Source: Flavobacteriales bacterium (GTDB taxonomy: Bacteria > Bacteroidota > Bacteroidia > Flavobacteriales_D > Sanyastnellaceae). From it: a DNA stretch of 24,808 nt. The stretch is from the NCBI GenBank assembly GCA_016722445.1, contig JADKIZ010000036.1, positions 1 to 24,808 on the forward strand, given 5' to 3'. Every line of letters begins with the position of its first letter. The stretch's first letter is position 1. Shown here piece after piece: positions 18,756 through 24,808 of the stretch. Both the position numbers and the translations under genes were made by a program. The notes under the pieces are model-generated. The model saw nothing but the letters and a program-made list of their open reading frames with translations. It did no database searches and had not been told where the DNA came from.

Positions 18756-19008
18756 ATCCGAATCTTACCGCATCCATGACCTCAATGCTTCTCTGGTGGA
18801 ATTCAACTTCCCATCGCAAATGGAAGTCATTCCGGTTTTGGCGGCGAGGAAATTTCCGGAGGGGGTGGAAGAAATGATTCAAAACTGGAGCAGCATGTCA
18901 ACCCAGGATTTTCATGCCGAATTGGAGCGCTATTCAAATGTGAAAGAAATGGAGAGGTTTGTGGAGTGGGGGTGTGGGAGGGAGATGGTCAGTGTTGTTA
19001 ATGTTTAA
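18739..19008 (+). CDS. PD-(D/E)XK-like protein, copy A, 3' part after the frameshift
   Basis: In a +1 frame relative to the preceding fragment. It begins CFDKSESYRIHDLNASLVEF, which matches CFNKAESYRIQNLNASLVEF of copy B, and then the stretch FPSQMEVIPVLAARKFP is identical in both. The TTG at 18739 is only a formal start; this is the C-terminal half of the same gene. Joined, copy A would be about 195 residues. The end is G-rich (GGGGTGTGGG at 18969-18978), and the last residues (EWGCGREMVSVVNV) may not be ancestral. The region ends at TAA 19006-19008 within a near-palindrome (GTTTAAAT/ATTTGAAC). Confidence 0.55.
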   Translation: MNCFDKSESYRIHDLNASLVEFNFPSQMEVIPVLAARKFPEGVEEMIQNWSSMSTQDFHAELERYSNVKEMERFVEWGCGREMVSVVNV

Positions 19009-19456
19009 ATATTTGAACAAGCGGACTATTTTAATATGCCCTCTTCAATGTTCCAGAAGAAATTTGACACTGCAATTCGCTTGAATGGTTATAAATCAAC
19101 ATAGTTTATTTCTGATAGCTTTATCTTGCTTAAGGGTATTAAGAACATCTCTTCTGGTGAAGATGGCATGCCACCGAGACCTATGACTACAAAAACTATC
19201 ATTTTTTTTCTTTCTCAAAATTGCTGTAATTTTCGACTTGATAATCACGTGCGATAGTTGTTGTGTTCTTATTTGTTAGCGATTGTCTGTATTTACATTC
19301 AATCGCAGTATAATTCAAATTGGCCATGAGTTTAGGGTAATTGCATCCAGTTTTGTAGTGAGAACGATACGTGATCAAGAAGCACACATGTCGATGAAAA
19401 ATCTCATGTTGCAACAACATCAACGCATCAGACTTTTTTTCCAAAACCAATCAATC
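19009..19456. other. Gene-less interval before the frameshifted T9SS gene
   Basis: About 450 bases. A formal in-frame extension of the next gene reaches back to 19283 but would place 58 unlike residues before a clear signal peptide, so I treat it as non-coding. The interval is A+T-rich with a T8 run at 19201-19208. No hairpin-plus-T terminator, tRNA or repeat was found. Confidence 0.5.
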
Positions 19457-20329
19457 ATGAGAACCAAAGCATCAGTATCCACCATCGTGCTGATTTGCAC
19501 CATGTGGATTTCCGCAATTTGTCAGAATGAATATTTTTCCAATAATGTATCATGGGGTTTAAACAAGGGAATCAGTGAACCTTTTTACATGAATTATCAT
19601 AAGGTTGGATACGTCGTAGGTGGAGACACTGTCATCAACCAAATCCTGTACAAAGTCCTTTACGAAGACGGAATAAGTATTCTTGATGATCAAGTAAGTC
19701 CCTGGGATCCTCCGGGAAGTGTTGGTTATTATAATGAATCACAATATCACAATCAGGAACCCATTGGCTTCTATCGCTCAGTAGGAAAGAAGATATACCG
19801 CTACAACACGGATAGCATGTCAGAATTTTTGTTGTACGATTTCGATGTCAATATTGGAGATACCATGGATGTTGATGCAGGAATGTTTTACGGCAATGTG
19901 ATTGTCTACGACATCGACAGCATGATGATAGGTGGTGAATGGCGAAAAGTCATATACGCTTCTCAGGACAACGGGCCATTGCTCACTGACTTGTTTGTGG
20001 AAGGCATTGGCAATTTGGTTTCAGGATTAGATGGATGGGCAGTGCCCAATGTCAGTGGCATCCTGTACGACTTGATCTGTTATTCATACAATGGCTACCA
20101 CTATCTGATCAGTATCAATGATGGCGACATCCTTGACCCGAGTGATTTTCCATGCGAATACACGGTTGGTATACATGAACAAAACAGGCCAATCACTTAC
20201 GACGTTTATCCCAATCCAACCCATGATGAACTGCGCATAAGCCATCTCGCCTCACACATCGGCGAAGAACTCACATTCACAGACATCACCGGAAAAATCA
20301 TCCATCGTGAAAAATCAATCAATCCATGA
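19457..20329 (+). CDS. Secreted T9SS protein with prematurely ended sorting domain
   Basis: 290 residues from the ATG at 19457, chosen because it begins the signal peptide MRTKASVSTIVLICTMWISA. The mature part is a beta-rich domain of unknown function (GGDTVINQILYKVLYEDG, FYRSVGKKIYRYN, VNIGDTMDVD), a pattern I have seen in small Bacteroidota T9SS proteins. The sorting domain starts with YDVYPNPTHDELRISH and FTDITGKIIHRE, then stops at TGA 20327-20329. The missing last strand (LPEGLYFLNI...) is encoded immediately downstream in the -1 frame. One added C at 20324-20325 would restore a full domain. As written, the truncated tail should impair T9SS export. Confidence 0.7.
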   Translation: MRTKASVSTIVLICTMWISAICQNEYFSNNVSWGLNKGISEPFYMNYHKVGYVVGGDTVINQILYKVLYEDGISILDDQVSPWDPPGSVGYYNESQYHNQEPIGFYRSVGKKIYRYNTDSMSEFLLYDFDVNIGDTMDVDAGMFYGNVIVYDIDSMMIGGEWRKVIYASQDNGPLLTDLFVEGIGNLVSGLDGWAVPNVSGILYDLICYSYNGYHYLISINDGDILDPSDFPCEYTVGIHEQNRPITYDVYPNPTHDELRISHLASHIGEELTFTDITGKIIHREKSINP

Positions 20330-20415
20330 TTTCAATCCATGCAACATCTCTCCCCGAAGGACTCTATTTTCTCAACATCAACGGTGAGGTTTCCAAAGTC
20401 ATGGTGGAGAGGTGA
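20326..20415 (+). pseudogene. Frameshifted last strand of the T9SS sorting domain
   Basis: In the -1 frame relative to the gene at 19457, 29 codons read SIHATSLPEGLYFLNINGEV then SKVMVER and stop at TGA 20413-20415. LPEGLYFLNI is the classic penultimate motif of a type A sorting domain and the basic end is typical. It is the missing tail of that gene, not an independent one. Confidence 0.75.
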
Positions 20416-20614
20416 GGGGTGGAGGTGAGCTTGGAGATGTGGTAATGGGGGTTTGAAGGGGTGGGAATTGATTTTCCTTGAGAATTAAAGTAGAAGAGGT
20501 TTTCTTAGATCAGCAGGTCTAAAAGTCTCGCACTTTATCCCAACATGACGTGTAGTTGATGAATTGCCTAAATAATCTGTGCTGTTTTAATCACATGAAG
20601 TAGTATACGCCCTA

Positions 20615-20639
20615 GAAAGCTTCAGCGATGGGTTGAATA
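20615..20639 (+). repeat. GAAAGCTT direct repeat, copy 1
   Basis: A 25-base motif starting GAAAGCTTCAGCGAT. It matches 20 of 25 positions of the copy at 20796-20820 by eye. Both have an AAGCTT centre and the downstream GG-TGAA. Confidence 0.4.
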
Positions 20640-20795
20640 ACGGCGCAAATATGGGTGACGAAACTCTTGTGGCTATCAGAAGATTTATCATTCTTTGCCT
20701 CGCTTAATCTTAACTACTGTTTGTGATGAACACAGTATAATAACGAGTTGATCCTTTGAAAAATATTGCGGCTTTTCTTGTGATGTCACATCCTT

Positions 20796-20820
20796 GAAAG
20801 CTTAAGTGATCGGGTGAAAA
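20796..20820 (+). repeat. GAAAGCTT direct repeat, copy 2
   Basis: Second copy, starting GAAAGCTTAAGTGAT, 181 bases after the first and 55 bases before the ATG of the membrane-pYEATS gene. The position fits a regulator-binding site, but none is identified. Confidence 0.4.
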
Positions 20821-20875
20821 TCGTCTTCTGTTGTCATGTAGTTGGAGATCAGGTTCCAATACTAAAACTAACACC

Positions 20876-21562
20876 ATGGCAAATTCAATTGAACTCATTG
20901 CTGATTTTGGGAAAAAGCTCAGTAATGATCCTTTCTTAACCATACGCTATATTCTGATTACCCTTCTCTTTTTTCTTGGTGTAGGTGTACTCTTTATTTG
21001 GTTGCAGAACAATAGCATTCCTTCTTCAATAAGTTTCATTTTTGCTGCGCTTGCAAGTTGTGTTGTTGGTGCATTTCTGGGCTTTTTATTCGGGGTGCCA
21101 AAGTCATCTCGAAATGAAGGGAGTTCTGAAATCTTCAATATAAAGGAACCATATTCTGAAAATTCAAACCTCGTTGATGTTTCAGACTGGCTCACCAAGA
21201 TAATTGTTGGTTTGTCATTGACACAGTGGCAATATTTAATGTCGCAACTTCATTTTGGTGCAGGACTCATTGCCAATGCAATTGCTATCAAAGATGGCAT
21301 CACACCAGAAAAATTAATGGCCTTTGGGTATGGCACAATTTTATTTTTTCTAACCACTGGGTTTATGTTAGGTTATATCTATACCAGAACTATCTTTTTT
21401 AGAATTCTTCTGACATTGCGACTGGATAATGTTGTTGCTCAGCAACAAATGATCAGCTACAAAAGGAACTTGGCCACTCAAGTTACTCAAGAAGAAGTGG
21501 AAAAGTCCGTTGTGAGTACTTCTGGAGATGTGATGAAGTTTAAAACGTTTGTAGTACACTAG
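20876..21562 (+). CDS. Three-helix membrane protein, N-terminal part of a pYEATS-domain protein (frameshifted)
   Basis: 228 residues from the ATG at 20876; a TTG at 20831 is formally in frame but less likely. Membrane helices are at about 25-43, 52-74 and 147-175. FLFGVPK follows helix 2, and the segment NSNLVDVSDWLTKIIVGLSLTQ (about 98-118) resembles a conserved element I recall in membrane-anchored pYEATS proteins, where SDWLTKIxVGxxLTQ precedes further helices. The frame then stops at TAG 21560-21562 just after a TTT run. One added T there would continue it as CSTLAKEDEKSELQKLSEIL into the pYEATS-like fragment. So this is the membrane anchor of one protein of about 370 residues. It is the first gene of the cluster. 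Confidence 0.7.
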   Translation: MANSIELIADFGKKLSNDPFLTIRYILITLLFFLGVGVLFIWLQNNSIPSSISFIFAALASCVVGAFLGFLFGVPKSSRNEGSSEIFNIKEPYSENSNLVDVSDWLTKIIVGLSLTQWQYLMSQLHFGAGLIANAIAIKDGITPEKLMAFGYGTILFFLTTGFMLGYIYTRTIFFRILLTLRLDNVVAQQQMISYKRNLATQVTQEEVEKSVVSTSGDVMKFKTFVVH

Positions 21563-21585
21563 CAAAAGAAGATGAGAAAAGTGAG

Positions 21586-21885
21586 TTGCAAAAGCTATCT
21601 GAAATTTTGCCTCCGATTGTTGCTCTTAGAGCAATTGAAGTGCCTGAGGATCTGCAGAAAGATAGATGGGGCGGGAAGTCTTCCCGTGATGGATTTAAAC
21701 TAGATGCTAGTGTTGTTCCATCTTCTGAATACAGTGGTTTATACAAAGTGACTTTGCGTGTGATAAGAGAAGATGGTTCTCCAGTTAACCACCCTGCTGC
21801 ATTTTTGGTTCATGATAGCTTCAAGCTTGAAAACAATATCATATATGCTAGTATGGACGGAACCGGAATCCGCAAACTTCATTGA
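21586..21885 (+). CDS. pYEATS-like domain, middle fragment of the membrane protein
   Basis: Formal 99-codon frame from a TTG, -1 relative to the preceding fragment; coding similarity extends back to about 21550. It carries the first strands of a prokaryotic YEATS-like immunoglobulin fold: SGLYKVTLRVIREDGSPVNH and AAFLVHDSFKLENNIIYAS. It ends at TGA 21883-21885 after an AAA run at 21874-21876. Adding one A continues it as TSLTAYESFTAGAFLIIGD, the diagnostic part of the domain. The assignment rests on motif memory (G-x-FTxGA then LELDL). YEATS domains in eukaryotes read acylated lysines; the prokaryotic ones have no established ligand that I know of. Confidence 0.6.
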   Translation: MQKLSEILPPIVALRAIEVPEDLQKDRWGGKSSRDGFKLDASVVPSSEYSGLYKVTLRVIREDGSPVNHPAAFLVHDSFKLENNIIYASMDGTGIRKLH

Positions 21886-21995
21886 CAGCCTATGAATCTT
21901 TTACAGCAGGTGCTTTTTTAATCATTGGTGATAAACAAATCGAACTTGAACTTGATTTGAGCAAAATGAAGAATCTTCCGAAAGGTTTTATTTGA
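21876..21995 (+). pseudogene. pYEATS-like domain, C-terminal strand in shifted frame
   Basis: 39 codons in a further -1 frame: TSLTAYESFTAGAFLIIGDK, then QIELELDLSKMKNLPKGFI and TGA at 21993-21995. FTAGAF and LELDL followed by P-x-GF are what complete a pYEATS fold. It is the tail of the membrane protein, not a separate gene. Confidence 0.65.
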
Positions 21996-22057
21996 TGTTG
22001 GACCGATGAAGTTGCTATGTCGAATAGGAGAACAAAATAATATAAATACTACATACT

Positions 22058-22210
22058 ATGAAATTGAAGAAAATGATCAATGTCCTTGGAGTGACATTAT
22101 TGCTATTTTCCTGTCAGGCAGGGAAGGAATTGCATTATTTCACATCAGACAAAAACTATTATAAATTGACCATTCGAGAAGGGTCATATTTTCGAGTTCT
22201 AGATATGTAA
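22058..22210 (+). CDS. Lipoprotein N-terminus, first part of a frameshifted gene
   Basis: 50 residues from the ATG at 22058, 62 bases after the pYEATS stop. MKLKKMINVLGVTLLLFSCQ has lipobox LLFSC with lipidated C19. It reads KELHYFTSDKNYYKLTIREG and then goes out of frame at the T4 run 22189-22192. One added T gives YFSSSRYVSGYFDERALDL and joins the fragment at 22240. It is too short to call as a gene alone. Confidence 0.6.
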   Translation: MKLKKMINVLGVTLLLFSCQAGKELHYFTSDKNYYKLTIREGSYFRVLDM

Positions 22211-22239
22211 GTGGTTATTTCGATGAGCGAGCTCTGGAT

Positions 22240-22698
22240 TTGTTTTTTGATGAGATTCATAGCGAGGATTCGCTTCGTAGTCCGAATCAGTATCAGGTGC
22301 AATTTTTAAATGATGAGGGCGAACCTGTTAATCCGGCAAACACCAAATTGGTTATGCTGATGAGTACTGAATCAAGCACAGTTTCAAGAAGAATTTCATC
22401 TTTAGCTCAAAGTGAGGAAACCTTGCAAACCATGGCTAGGTTGGCTAATCAGGACAAGATTGGTGAAAATGTTTTGTTAAATTCACAATGCAATCAAATA
22501 GACTCCATGGCTGTGGGTTTAGCTTCAGCTGGAGAAAAATTCATCGTAGAAAAAATTTCAGTAGATAATGGCGGACTTGATTCCACATCTGCCAACCAAT
22601 TAAGGATACTGAGTTTCTTGAATTATGCGGCTGCTTTAAAAGGTTCGAAGGAACCTTATCAAACCATAGACGACGCATTGGAAATGTTGAAAAAATGA
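22240..22698 (+). CDS. Lipoprotein of unknown function, main part after the frameshift
   Basis: Formal start TTG at 22240; true coding in this frame begins about 22192. 152 residues: LFFDEIHSEDSLRSPNQYQV, then EGEPVNPANTKLVMLMSTES and a helical, Q/S-rich C-terminal part (SLAQSEETLQTMARLANQDK...). With the N-terminal fragment the protein is about 212 residues, a lipid-anchored envelope protein. I recognise no family. Its stop (22696-22698) is followed after one base by the ATG at 22700 of the next gene, so the two are translationally close. A periplasmic partner to the membrane-pYEATS protein is a reasonable inference. Confidence 0.65.
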   Translation: MFFDEIHSEDSLRSPNQYQVQFLNDEGEPVNPANTKLVMLMSTESSTVSRRISSLAQSEETLQTMARLANQDKIGENVLLNSQCNQIDSMAVGLASAGEKFIVEKISVDNGGLDSTSANQLRILSFLNYAAALKGSKEPYQTIDDALEMLKK

Positions 22699-22699
22699 A

Positions 22700-22775
22700 A
22701 TGAAAACCATGAAAAATCAATTCAATATTGCACTTATTGTAATGGCACTGATTTCTTTGACGTCGCTATTCTCAT
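22700..22775 (+). CDS. Signal-peptide segment of the secreted helical protein (frameshifted)
   Basis: The ATG at 22700 opens MKTMKNQFNIALIVMALISL and TSLFS, a typical signal peptide. The frame then runs into unrelated residues and stops at 22873, while the natural continuation NIKVLSLDQEKAKNYPEV lies in the +1 frame. One extra base near 22775-22778 explains the break. Confidence 0.55.
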
Positions 22776-23336
22776 ATGAATATCAAAGTACTCTCATTAG
22801 ATCAGGAAAAGGCAAAGAACTATCCCGAGGTTATTGGCAAAGAGAGGAAAATTATGATAGAGCGAATCAATAATCTCATCGAGATTTGTAATTCCACTGA
22901 ACTTGGAGATGCCATTACTGAACTAAAAGATGTGGTAGATAAATCTAATTCTAAAGATTCTATGAAAATTGATCTCAAGAATTCTATCAATAAACTTGAC
23001 CTAACACCACAAAAAGATCTACTGCAGGGCGAGTTATCAGATTTGAATAATAAACAAATTGTGTTTGATCAATCTAAGCTATTTCTTGTAGAACAGAGGA
23101 TCAAACATTTGGAGGTGTATATCAAAACCAATTTTGAAGGTGTCATCAAAGGGCTAATGAATTTGAAGAATCAAGGTGGAGACGTGGACCTTGAAAAGAT
23201 AAAGATTCAGGAGGAAGTTATCGGCACATCTATCGATCACAATTCGATTTTTGGGCAGGATATTCTGCAGATGAGTTTGCTTCAGTGGTTCATAAGCTAC
23301 CAAGACACTACTGGAAGAAAGACAAGGTCAATGTAA
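22776..23336 (+). CDS. Secreted helical protein of unknown function, N-terminal half
   Basis: 186 residues; the ATG at 22776 is formal, the real start being the signal peptide at 22700. The region is mostly charged alpha helix (ERKIMIERINNLIEICNS, DAITELKDVVDKSNSK, LSDLNNKQIVFDQSKLF) and may form a coiled coil. Near 23252 a T5 run causes loss of frame: FGQDILQMSLLQ is out-of-frame text, whereas one added T gives FWAGYSADEFASVVHKLPRH and joins the next fragment. No family recognised. It lies in the cluster directly after the lipoprotein, which suggests an envelope or extracellular partner. Confidence 0.6.
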   Translation: MNIKVLSLDQEKAKNYPEVIGKERKIMIERINNLIEICNSTELGDAITELKDVVDKSNSKDSMKIDLKNSINKLDLTPQKDLLQGELSDLNNKQIVFDQSKLFLVEQRIKHLEVYIKTNFEGVIKGLMNLKNQGGDVDLEKIKIQEEVIGTSIDHNSIFGQDILQMSLLQWFISYQDTTGRKTRSM

Positions 23337-23635
23337 TTTTCAAGGAAGAGCATGAAAATGACATCAAAAAACAAAAGTCTGCGATTAACGCGAAAGCCAA
23401 TCACGCGCGTGTTCGAACCTTTATTGGCAACGCGGATATAGCGATTAAAATGGATGCACCTGGAGTCTTCACCATTAAGGGTGTACGCATGGATGCAGAA
23501 GAAGCTATGAATGCCACGTTTGACATTCTAAACATGGGATTAAAGTATCTGGCATACTCTGCAGAGTGCCGGTGCAAAATGTTTCCACCGCTGGTCAAAC
23601 CGGGTTGCCACCACGCTGCCGGAAATTACCAATAA
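23285..23635 (+). CDS. Secreted helical protein, middle fragment
   Basis: 116 formal residues in the -1 frame, with real coding from about 23252. The text KLPRHYWKKDKVNVIFKEEH, then IKKQKSAINAKANHARVRTF and APGVFTIKGVRMDAEEAMNA is coherent protein. It ends at TAA 23633-23635. The last 25 residues (CRCKMFPPLVKPGCHHAAG) look unnatural; the frame of AKCFHRWSNRVATTLPEITN fits better, so another +1 event near 23565 is likely but less certain. Function unknown. Confidence 0.5.
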   Translation: MVHKLPRHYWKKDKVNVIFKEEHENDIKKQKSAINAKANHARVRTFIGNADIAIKMDAPGVFTIKGVRMDAEEAMNATFDILNMGLKYLAYSAECRCKMFPPLVKPGCHHAAGNYQ

Positions 23636-23641
23636 TAATCG

Positions 23642-23881
23642 GTGAAATTGGAAGGAAAAAAAGCGCAATTTGATGCGGATTTACAATCTGTACTGGCTGC
23701 AATTGCTGTTTACGATGATTTATCGAAACCTGATCCAGCGGAATTAAAACCTGTTGCTACCAGAACAGCTGCGGAGAATACTAAAGTCGCATCATTGGAG
23801 TTGCAGCGAAGAGTTCAAGCAGAATTGGTCAAAGCAGCCATGGAACTTTATATCGAGAACGTGAATAAACACAATAACTAA
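23642..23881 (+). CDS. Secreted helical protein, C-terminal fragment (or small helical protein)
   Basis: 79 residues from a GTG: KLEGKKAQFDADLQSVLAAI, then KPDPAELKPVATRTAAENTK and a long helix ending in NVNKHNN. One missing base near 23642-23644 would join it to ATTLPEITNNNR in the previous frame, making it the C-terminus of the protein that begins at 22700. It has no ribosome-binding or initiation context of its own that I can see. Stop TAA at 23879-23881; the next gene starts 8 bases later. Confidence 0.5.
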   Translation: MKLEGKKAQFDADLQSVLAAIAVYDDLSKPDPAELKPVATRTAAENTKVASLELQRRVQAELVKAAMELYIENVNKHNN

Positions 23882-23889
23882 AGATTACC

Positions 23890-24060
23890 ATGAGAGTAGA
23901 TGATAAAGTAGTACTTATCGAAGAGATCGGTCCAGATTATCCGGAGGGTTCAACAGGTGTTGTAACTTACGTATATCCAACTGGTGAAATGTGCAATGTG
24001 CAATTTGATCACGATTCGAAAAAGGTTATTGTGCCAACCCGCTGTTTACGGAAAATTTGA
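23890..24060 (+). CDS. Small DUF4926-like SH3-fold protein
   Basis: 56 residues, MRVDDKVVLIEEIGPDYPEG then STGVVTYVYPTGEMCNVQFD and ending PTRCLRKI. The layout fits the small DUF4926 family: V-L-x-E/D-I, G-x-x-G-x-V near residue 20, a Y-P-x-G turn, V-x-F-D near 38, and a final basic L-R. The fold is a small SH3-like barrel with no catalytic residues. The start ATG at 23890 is 8 bases after the previous stop, so it is probably the last gene of the pYEATS cluster. Unlike its neighbours it shows no frame break. DUF4926 proteins often sit beside toxin or conflict genes, as I recall; a regulatory or protective role is inference. Confidence 0.65.
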   Translation: MRVDDKVVLIEEIGPDYPEGSTGVVTYVYPTGEMCNVQFDHDSKKVIVPTRCLRKI

Positions 24061-24335
24061 TGATAACGGCGTTGCCTTATCTGTCTTCTTGTAAACTCAA
24101 ATAAGACAGACAATTCGTTAATTAACCAACCTTTGCTTGGTATGCCTACGAAGTCCGACAACACGCGATATGTTACATGGAATTTGCATTCAAGTGGGCA
24201 GTGGTATTGCTGGTAGACTTCAAACAATCGAAAACAAGCAATCACAAACAACTGCCGCAACAATGCTTCGAGGATTCTCCAAAATGTCATAGGCATTTCC
24301 CAAGAACCACGCCCGCATACCCCATTTTTGCATCC
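24061..24335. other. Gene-less interval between the DUF4926-like gene and copy B
   Basis: No gene is supported here. An 8-bp perfect dyad TCTGTCTT (24080-24087) and AAGACAGA (24103-24110) with a 15-base loop lies 19 bases after the stop, but it lacks a T-tract and is only a weak terminator candidate. The rest shows no repeat or site that I recognise and does not resemble the sequence upstream of copy A. Confidence 0.4.
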
Positions 24336-24808
24336 ATGAACGAATGGCAGTTGCAAGATCAACTCACCATTTCATGGATACACAATCTCCCGATCATTGA
24401 AGGCCTTGTATTTGATGTTGTGGCTTGGGAGCTGATGTTCCCATCATGGAAGATCAATGACAACAAAGGGAAATGGAATGAAGTTTCCGTCGATTTTATC
24501 CTATTCGATCGTGACCAAACCTTTTTATGCCTTGAGCTCAAGAATGAAATCAAAGAGCAGCGCGCATTGCTTTCGGCCTATTGTCAGACATTAAGAACAC
24601 ATTTGTTCCTGCAACAATACAATCCGGAACGCATGAGATCAGCCCACCTAAGTTGTTTCAACAAAGCCGAATCATACCGCATTCAAAATCTCAACGCTTC
24701 TCTTGTGGAATTCAACTTCCCATCGCAAATGGAAGTCATTCCGGTTTTGGCGGCGAGGAAATTTCCGGTGGGTGCGAAAGGAAATGATTCAAAATGGAGC
24801 AGCATGTC
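24336..24808 (+). CDS. PD-(D/E)XK-like protein, copy B, open and running off the window
   Basis: From the ATG at 24336 the frame stays open for 157 codons to the window end, giving a partial protein whose 3' end is not visible. The start matches copy A (MNEWQLQDQLTISWIHN) and the core is the same: E32, D53 in VSVDFILFDRD and E67-L68-K69. At the point where copy A stops, copy B reads HLSCFNKAESYRIQNLNASL without a break. Close to the end, AKGNDSK replaces VEEMIQN of copy A through a +1 then -1 pair of indels. Taken alone, copy B looks functional. The nuclease-like assignment is by motif only; the family is otherwise unknown to me. Confidence 0.65.
   Translation, partial: MNEWQLQDQLTISWIHNLPIIEGLVFDVVAWELMFPSWKINDNKGKWNEVSVDFILFDRDQTFLCLELKNEIKEQRALLSAYCQTLRTHLFLQQYNPERMRSAHLSCFNKAESYRIQNLNASLVEFNFPSQMEVIPVLAARKFPVGAKGNDSKWSSM

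Larger units (their letters stand above)
20416..20875. other. Gene-less interval with diverged direct repeat and dyads, upstream of the pYEATS cluster
   Basis: No gene is supported in these 460 bases. The first 50 bases are strikingly G-rich. A 25-base motif beginning GAAAGCTT occurs twice (20615 and 20796). A dyad TACTGT-N11-ACAGTA lies at 20715-20737, followed by TATAATAA, and TGTGATGTCACA lies at 20779-20790. This is the likely promoter and operator region of the cluster that starts at 20876. Confidence 0.45.

Noticed and set aside
21538..21552. Programmed -1 frameshifting at TTTAAAAC in the membrane-pYEATS gene
   Set aside because: The zero-frame codons (TTT AAA ACG) do not fit an X-XXY-YYZ slip site, and a second break in the same gene makes error or decay more likely.
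24061..24335. Integron attC site near the DUF4926-like gene
   Set aside because: No convincing pair of RYYYAAC/GTTRRRY core sites was found and there is no integrase.
18423..24808. Transposon or insertion sequence bounded by the two similar genes
   Set aside because: No transposase, terminal inverted repeats or target duplications were found; the repeated unit is the gene itself.

Overview
The window looks like a chromosomal accessory stretch from a member of the Bacteroidota. The main clue is a set of large secreted proteins with C-terminal type IX secretion (T9SS type A) sorting domains, together with a Reg_prop/Y_Y_Y sensor kinase and SBBP, delta-60, kelch and SdrD-B modules. A finer taxonomic placement is not possible from what I can see. 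I found no rRNA, tRNA, CRISPR array, transposase or integrase.

Layout. Bases 1-2101 hold an A+T-rich cytosolic-looking protein with Sel1-like repeats, possibly cut by the window edge. Bases 2402-9301 hold three large exported proteins on the plus strand: a T9SS/SdrD-B protein followed by a clear terminator, a beta-propeller protein with a duplicated module and a dockerin/EF-hand-like tail, and a PPC-domain-like protein with no recognisable sorting tail. Bases 16150 down to 9485 are all minus strand: a lipoprotein, a delta-60 T9SS protein, then a tight three-gene signalling unit of sensor kinase, exported cupin and NarL/LuxR response regulator. The cupin overlaps the kinase by 8 bp and lies 3 bp from the regulator. 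A LamG/kelch/T9SS gene diverges at 16237.

Bases 18423-24808 differ in character. Two copies of a PD-(D/E)XK-like gene, about nine bases in ten identical by eye, lie 5.9 kb apart in the same orientation. The first copy is frameshifted; the second is open and runs off the window. Between them are a T9SS protein with a frameshifted sorting domain and a four-gene plus-strand cluster: a three-helix membrane protein with a C-terminal pYEATS-like domain, a lipoprotein, a secreted helical protein and a 56-residue DUF4926-like protein. At least seven single-base frame breaks fall in this 6.4 kb, against none that I can see in the preceding 18 kb. They could be sequence errors at homopolymers or real decay. 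With the frames repaired, the membrane-pYEATS/lipoprotein/secreted-protein/DUF4926 cluster is the best candidate for an undescribed envelope-associated system, possibly a conflict system. That function is inference only.
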